Shown piece after piece: positions 11,438 through 14,588 of a DNA stretch of 14,588 nt; within the stretch, counting starts at the first letter, position 1, and each line of letters begins with the position of its first letter. The notes under the pieces were generated by a model, which saw only the letters and a program-made list of their open reading frames with translations, did not search any database and was not told the origin of the DNA. The DNA lies in contig JBFELO010000112.1 of assembly GCA_041552055.1 (NCBI GenBank), positions 1 to 14,588 on the forward strand, given 5' to 3'. Source of the stretch: JBFELO01 sp041552055 (lineage in GTDB: Bacteria; Acidobacteriota; Thermoanaerobaculia; Thermoanaerobaculales; Sulfomarinibacteraceae). The position numbers and the translations under genes are program-made.

Positions 11438-11498
11438 TCACAATGTTGGGGCCACCGTCGCAACGGCTGGGCGGTTCATCTGGGTCCCAACATTGTGA
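11438..11498. repeat. variable-arm hairpin, unit 2
   Basis: TCACAATGTTGGG (11438-11450) pairs perfectly with CCCAACATTGTGA (11486-11498) across a 35-base loop unlike that of unit 1. One arm base differs from unit 1, and its partner has changed to match. Confidence 0.8.
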
Positions 11499-11594
11499 CA
11501 GGGGGCACCCGCGGGGAGCGCGTGTGGGAGAGGGCGCCTCGAGTGTCAGACGAACGATGCGAACCGCAGGGTGAAGACCAACCATCGCGGCGGT

Positions 11595-12824
11595 CTAATC
11601 TCCCGCTGGCCGCCTCGGGAATCGCTCCGCGACGTACTCGTCGACGATCTCCAGGAACCCGGCGGCGAGCTCCTCCGCGTTGCCCTGCAAGGTGGTGACC
11701 TGCCGCCCGTCGACGTACACGGGGCACCTGGGCTCCTCGCCGGTGCCGGGGAGACTGATCCCGATATCGGCGGCCCTGGACTCTCCCGGCCCATTGACGA
11801 TGCAACCCATCACCGCCAGCGTGAGGTCTTCGAAACCCTCGAACTCGGACCGCCACTGGGGCATGCGTTGCCGCACGTGGTCTTCCACCCGCTCGGCGAG
11901 CTCCTGAAATGTGGTGCTCGTCGTCCTGCCGCAGCCCGGACATGCCACGACCGACGGTGCGAACGATCGAATGCCCAGCGCCTGGAGGAGCTCACACGCG
12001 GCACGCACCTCGTCGCAGCGGTCTCCTCCGGGGCGGGGGGTAAGGGACACGCGGATGGTGTCTCCGATCCCCTGCGCGAGGAGCACCGCCATCGCGGCCG
12101 AGGACCACACCAGCCCTCTCGTACCGATGCCCGCCTCGGTCAGTCCGAGGTGAAGCGGTTGGCGGGTCTCCTCGTCGAGTCGTCGGTAGATCCGGATCAG
12201 GCTGACGGGGCTCGAGACCTTGCACGAGATCAGGATTCGGTCCGCACCGAGGCCTGTCTGGAGTGCCAGCTCGGTGGACCTTACGGCCGACTGGACCATG
12301 CACGCCTCGAGGACCCCGTCGGAGCTCAAGCCCAGCCCCTGATCGACGTTGCGCTGCATCTCACGAGTGACGAGCGCCTGATCGAGCGATCCGCCGTTGA
12401 CTCCGATTCGTACCGCCTTACCGTTGTCCCTTGCGATCTCGCACATTGTGATGAAGTTGGCGTCGCGCCGGGCTCCGGTGCCCACGGTGCCGGGATTGAT
12501 GCGGTACTTGTCGAGGGCCTGGGCGCACTCCGGGTGCGTGGTCAGGAGCTGGTGGCCGCCGAACTGGAAGTCTCCCACAAGGGGCACGCTGCAACCGGCA
12601 TCGTCGAGCCGACGGCGGAGCTCCGGCACGGCGGCCGCGGCTGCGGACTCGTTGACGGCGAGCCGCACCAGCTCCGCACCCGCCCGTGCCAACTCGAGGC
12701 ACTGGGCGGCCGAGGACTCGACGTCGGCGGTGTCGGTGTTGGTCATGGCCTGGACCACGACCGGAGCTCCGCCACCGATAACGACATTGCCGACGCGAAC
12801 CGGGGTGGTGTTGTGGCGCGTCAC
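11595..12824 (-). CDS. ispG: 4-hydroxy-3-methylbut-2-enyl diphosphate synthase (IspG/GcpE)
   Basis: A 409-residue iron-sulfur enzyme of the MEP isoprenoid pathway. It reductively converts 2-C-methyl-erythritol 2,4-cyclodiphosphate to HMBPP in the cytoplasm. The N-terminal barrel shows VQAMTNTDTADV (24-35), KYRINPGTVG (106-115) and RIGVNGGSLD (139-148). The C-terminal cluster domain has the three iron-sulfur cysteines, Cys295 and Cys298 in ACPGCGRTT and Cys341 in VMGCIVNGPGES, with the catalytic Glu at 348. The domain is complete. The start is taken as GTG 12824, since the family's first motifs follow at once and further upstream the frame is only the antisense of the radical SAM gene. A TATACT ends 12 bases before it, so the leader would be very short. 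It is divergent from the radical SAM gene, and the composite hairpin repeat follows its stop. Confidence 0.96.
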   Translation of the reverse strand: MTRHNTTPVRVGNVVIGGGAPVVVQAMTNTDTADVESSAAQCLELARAGAELVRLAVNESAAAAAVPELRRRLDDAGCSVPLVGDFQFGGHQLLTTHPECAQALDKYRINPGTVGTGARRDANFITMCEIARDNGKAVRIGVNGGSLDQALVTREMQRNVDQGLGLSSDGVLEACMVQSAVRSTELALQTGLGADRILISCKVSSPVSLIRIYRRLDEETRQPLHLGLTEAGIGTRGLVWSSAAMAVLLAQGIGDTIRVSLTPRPGGDRCDEVRAACELLQALGIRSFAPSVVACPGCGRTTSTTFQELAERVEDHVRQRMPQWRSEFEGFEDLTLAVMGCIVNGPGESRAADIGISLPGTGEEPRCPVYVDGRQVTTLQGNAEELAAGFLEIVDEYVAERFPRRPAGD

Positions 12825-12835
12825 CTTTCTGGCTC

Positions 12836-12842
12836 TAGTATA
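12836..12842. promoter_or_regulatory. overlapping divergent -10-like elements, ispG and radical SAM gene
   Basis: TATACT on the minus strand (12842-12837) and TAGTAT on the plus strand (12836-12841) overlap in the 57-base gap between the two start codons. Neither has a clear -35. If both work, the two genes' polymerases would compete for the site. Confidence 0.35.
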
Positions 12843-12881
12843 GGAGGGGTGTGGGCGAGAATTTCGGAGAAGGAGTCTGCG

Positions 12882-13787
12882 ATGCGCCTCGACGGCGTTC
12901 ACGTGCTGCTGAGCTACACATGCCTCTATGAGTGTGACCACTGCTTCGCGTGGGGCAGCCCGCGTCAGGAGGGGACGCTGTCGTTGGCGCGGCTCGACGA
13001 CATTCTGCGCCAGGCGCAGGACATGGCGACGGTGGACTGGTTCTACCTCGAGGGCGGCGAGCCGTTCCTGTTCTATCCCGTGCTGAGGATCGCTGCGGAG
13101 AAGGCGGCGCGGGCGGGCTTCAATGTCGGCCTGGTGTCGAACGCGTACTGGGCCATCGAGGTGGAGGATGCCGTCGAGTGGTTGCGGCCGTTCGCCGGGA
13201 TCGTGCGCGATCTGTCGATCAGCAGTGACGACTACCACGGGGGAGAGGATCACGGTCGGTTGGCGAGGAACGCACTCGATGCGGCTGCGCGGCTGGAGAT
13301 CCCGGCGTCGATCATCGCGGTCGCCCAGCCGGGAGATCTGGAGGCGCACGTGACGGTGGGCACCCTGCAGGAGGAAGGCGTCGCCGTGATGTACCGCGGT
13401 CGCGCCGCCGAGGCGCTCGCCGACCAGGTGCCGTGGCCGACGTGGGATGGTTTCACCGAGTGTCCGTGCGAGGACCTTCGGTCGCCGGGCCGAGTGCACC
13501 TCGACCCGCTCGGCAACGTGCACATCTGCCAGGGGATCTCGTTGGGAAACGTTTTTCAGCGACCGCTGCGCGAGCTGTGTAAGAGCTACGAACCCGACGC
13601 CCACCCGATCGTGGGTCCACTGTTGCACGGCGGCCCTGCCGAGCTGTGCCGGCGGTACGAACTCGACCTGGGCGCTGGTGCCGCGGACGCCTGCCACCTG
13701 TGCTATCTCGCCCGGGTCGCGCTGCGTGATCGATTCCCGGACGAGTTGATGCCGGACCAAATGTATGGCGTCGTGGACGACGGCTGA
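12882..13787 (+). CDS. radical SAM protein with C-terminal auxiliary cysteines, substrate unknown
   Basis: A 301-residue radical SAM enzyme. The cluster motif CxxxCxxC is CLYECDHC (Cys14, Cys18, Cys21), followed by FAWGSPRQEGT and the SAM-binding GGEP (58-61, in YLEGGEPFLFYP). Later regions VGLVSNAYW and LSISSDDYHGGEDH fit the barrel. The C-terminal part has further cysteines (194, 196, 216, 233, 256, 271, 274), including CPC, HICQG and CHLC, suggesting an auxiliary cluster of SPASM or twitch type. LDPLGNVHICQGISLGN is typical of such domains. The ATG at 12882 has GGAGAAGGAG at 12866-12875. No precursor-peptide gene or transporter lies beside it, so a peptide-modification role is not supported. 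I recognise the family as a conserved uncharacterised one but cannot assign a reaction. Confidence 0.88.
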   Translation: MRLDGVHVLLSYTCLYECDHCFAWGSPRQEGTLSLARLDDILRQAQDMATVDWFYLEGGEPFLFYPVLRIAAEKAARAGFNVGLVSNAYWAIEVEDAVEWLRPFAGIVRDLSISSDDYHGGEDHGRLARNALDAAARLEIPASIIAVAQPGDLEAHVTVGTLQEEGVAVMYRGRAAEALADQVPWPTWDGFTECPCEDLRSPGRVHLDPLGNVHICQGISLGNVFQRPLRELCKSYEPDAHPIVGPLLHGGPAELCRRYELDLGAGAADACHLCYLARVALRDRFPDELMPDQMYGVVDDG

Positions 13788-13866
13788 CCGGGACCGGTCG
13801 AGCGCGGCTGCACACGGCTGGGAATGCGAGGGGCGACCGCGCGTAGGTGCAGATGGAGGAACCGTC
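13788..13866. other. short gap between the radical SAM and DUF4019 genes
   Basis: 79 bases with no gene. GCGCGG (13802-13807) and CCGCGC (13837-13842) could form a weak six-pair stem. GGAGGA at 13855-13860 is the ribosome site of the next gene. Confidence 0.4.
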
Positions 13867-14298
13867 ATGGTGATTGTGACGAGGCGTAGGGCCGTCTTCG
13901 CGTTCGTGATCCTTCTCGCGGCGGGAGCCGTTGTCGCGGCCGATGAGCCAGACATTCATCAGGAGGCGACAGAAGCCGCGGAGGCGTGGCTCGAGCTCAT
14001 CGACGCCGGGGAGTACGACGACAGCTGGGACACCGCCGCCAATTACTTCAAGAGCTCAGTCAGGCAGGAGAAGTGGCGGGAGATGGCAGCAGCAGTGCGA
14101 GGTCCACTTGGCCGTGTGCTGTCACGTGAGGTGAAGGCCACCGAGTACCGCACCGAATTGCCGGGAGCTCCTGACGGCGAGTACGTCGTGATCCAGTTCG
14201 CGACTTCGTTCGAGAACAAGAAGACCGCCGTCGAAACCGTGACCCCGATGCGGGATGGCGACGGTGCCTGGAGGGTGTCCGGCTACTTCATTCGGTGA
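13867..14298 (+). CDS. exported DUF4019-family protein
   Basis: A 143-residue small secreted or periplasmic protein of unknown function. The start MVIVTRRRAVFAFVILLAAG is a Sec signal peptide, with likely cleavage near residue 24-25 (AVVAADEP). The mature part matches the DUF4019 pattern: EAAEAWLELIDAGEYDDSW, AANYFKSSV, then VRGPLGRVLSREV, LPGAPDGEYVVIQFATSF, and an ending WRVSGYFIR. An open frame runs up to 13765, but ATG 13867 is chosen because GGAGGA lies six bases upstream and the signal peptide starts there. It follows the radical SAM gene by 79 bases on the same strand, so co-transcription is possible. No functional link is evident. The composite hairpin repeat starts about a dozen bases after its stop. 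Confidence 0.85.
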   Translation: MVIVTRRRAVFAFVILLAAGAVVAADEPDIHQEATEAAEAWLELIDAGEYDDSWDTAANYFKSSVRQEKWREMAAAVRGPLGRVLSREVKATEYRTELPGAPDGEYVVIQFATSFENKKTAVETVTPMRDGDGAWRVSGYFIR

Positions 14299-14356
14299 GG
14301 CCGGGTCTACCTTCGACGCGCCCTCTCCCCGAAGCGCTCCCCGTGGGTGCCCGGCA

Positions 14357-14417
14357 TGACGTTTCGATGCCTCGGGGTCACGCGACATTTGCGGCGGAGG
14401 AGGGCCTCGAAACGTCA
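14357..14417. repeat. variable-arm hairpin, unit 3
   Basis: TGACGTTTCGA (14357-14367) pairs perfectly with TCGAAACGTCA (14407-14417). Pairing continues outward with a few mismatches (CCCGGCA against AGCCCGG), and three or four more inner pairs are possible. Confidence 0.75.
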
Positions 14418-14519
14418 AGCCCGGCACGCCCGCACGAGGCGCTGTCGGCGGCCTACGGTTCGCTTCGACTGGCTGACACCCGACGCGTCCTCTCCCCGAA
14501 GCGCTCCCCGTGGGTGCCC

Positions 14520-14587
14520 GGTACAGCATTTCGAGGCCCCGTTGCCACACGATCCCCCGGCGATCGTGGACCTCGAAATCCTGTACC
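14520..14587. repeat. variable-arm hairpin, unit 4
   Basis: GGTACAGCATTTCGAGG (14520-14536) pairs with CCTCGAAATCCTGTACC (14571-14587) with one C-C mismatch in 17. The loop holds a further stem, CCAC and GATC against GATCGTGG, with a two-base bulge. Confidence 0.8.
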
Positions 14588-14588
14588 C

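Larger units (their letters stand above)
11186..11570 (+). repeat. composite hairpin repeat array, plus-oriented copies
   Basis: Two successive inverted-repeat hairpins (11274-11330 and 11438-11498) are separated and flanked by a conserved frame. Frame half A, starting GACAGCGCCTCGTGCGGG, is at 11244-11268 and, with 22 of 25 bases kept, at 11409-11433. Frame half B, starting GGGCACCCACGGGGAGCGC and ending TCGGGTGTCAG, is at 11336-11382 and, more diverged, at 11503-11549. Half B ends with GTGTCAG, a short variable hairpin, then half A of the next unit. The same frame recurs on the other strand at 14311-14588. The array lies between the convergent sixA and ispG genes and, read from ispG, begins about 25 bases after its stop. 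Halves A and B are partly complementary and could extend each hairpin. No protein is supported here. Confidence 0.8.
14311..14588 (-). repeat. composite hairpin repeat array, minus-oriented copies
   Basis: The same repeat as at 11186-11570, reversed and running to the window end. 14314-14354 and 14481-14521 are direct copies, 40 of 41 bases identical, of frame half B (plus strand begins CGACGCGCCCTCTCCCCG). 14422-14446 is a perfect 25-base reverse complement of half A at 11244-11268. 14473-14519 matches half B at 11336-11382 at 42 of 47 positions. Two hairpins with arms unlike those at 11.3 kb sit in the same relative places. The array follows the DUF4019 stop in the same orientation that the other array follows ispG. 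Confidence 0.8.

Noticed and set aside
11319..11450. Integron attC site (GCCCAAC ... GTTGGGG around a folded segment)
   Set aside because: The GTT/AAC core is absent from the sister copies at 14.4-14.6 kb, the final base breaks the GTTRRRY rule, the pieces between are only 33-35 bases, and there is no integrase.
11186..11570. CRISPR array
   Set aside because: Repeats are too long and diverged, spacing is irregular, the variable parts are palindromes, and no cas gene is present.
11211..11574. Small plus-strand frames inside the hairpin array
   Set aside because: They cross the inverted repeats, lack ribosome sites, and change frame between repeat copies.
11595..13955. A 786-codon minus-strand frame
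   Set aside because: Only the part up to 12824 is IspG. The rest is the antisense of the radical SAM gene and has no family features.
12882..14298. RiPP biosynthesis cluster
   Set aside because: No precursor-like small gene, peptidase or exporter lies next to the radical SAM gene, and DUF4019 is not a known precursor.

Overview
The window is GC-rich bacterial DNA, probably from an environmental (metagenomic) genome. Two exported enzymes carry lipoprotein lipoboxes, and there is a murein endopeptidase and a Kbp (YgaU)-type cytoplasmic BON-LysM protein, so a Gram-negative envelope is likely. The intergenic DNA is rich in short dispersed repeats. I cannot name the phylum from sequence alone; an Acidobacteriota-like lineage is a guess.

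Layout. 1-437 (minus): a YdjC/ChbG-type carbohydrate deacetylase that lacks its N-terminal part and runs off the window; its homology begins exactly at the stop codon of the next gene. 430-2622 (minus): a lipoprotein prolyl oligopeptidase. 2913-4136 (plus): a lipoprotein M23 murein endopeptidase. 4278-5288 (plus): a GHMP-family small-molecule kinase. 5348-5608 and 5708-6151 (both minus): two paralogous BON proteins, the upstream one a Kbp homologue with LysM, with a good sigma70-like promoter upstream and an intrinsic terminator downstream. 6594-10366 (plus): a HerA-like ATPase with C-terminal coiled coils, coupled by a TGATG overlap to a polytopic GT-C-like membrane protein. 10411-10890 (plus): a SixA-type phosphohistidine phosphatase. 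11595-12824 (minus): IspG of the MEP isoprenoid pathway. 12882-13787 (plus): a radical SAM protein of unknown substrate, divergent from ispG. 13867-14298 (plus): a small exported DUF4019 protein.

The genes do not form one pathway; most look like ordinary chromosomal genes in short transcription units. The unusual part is the non-coding DNA. A composite repeat occurs after ispG (about 11186-11570) and again, on the other strand, after DUF4019 (14311 to the window end). It joins a conserved frame of about 100 nt to inverted-repeat hairpins whose arms differ from copy to copy but stay paired. Relative to the gene it follows, the repeat has the same orientation at both sites. Next to the first array (10962-11156) lie remnants of four other short intergenic repeat types. 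Inverted pairs of hexanucleotide repeats lie upstream of the M23 and ATPase genes. No tRNA, rRNA, CRISPR, transposase or phage gene was seen.
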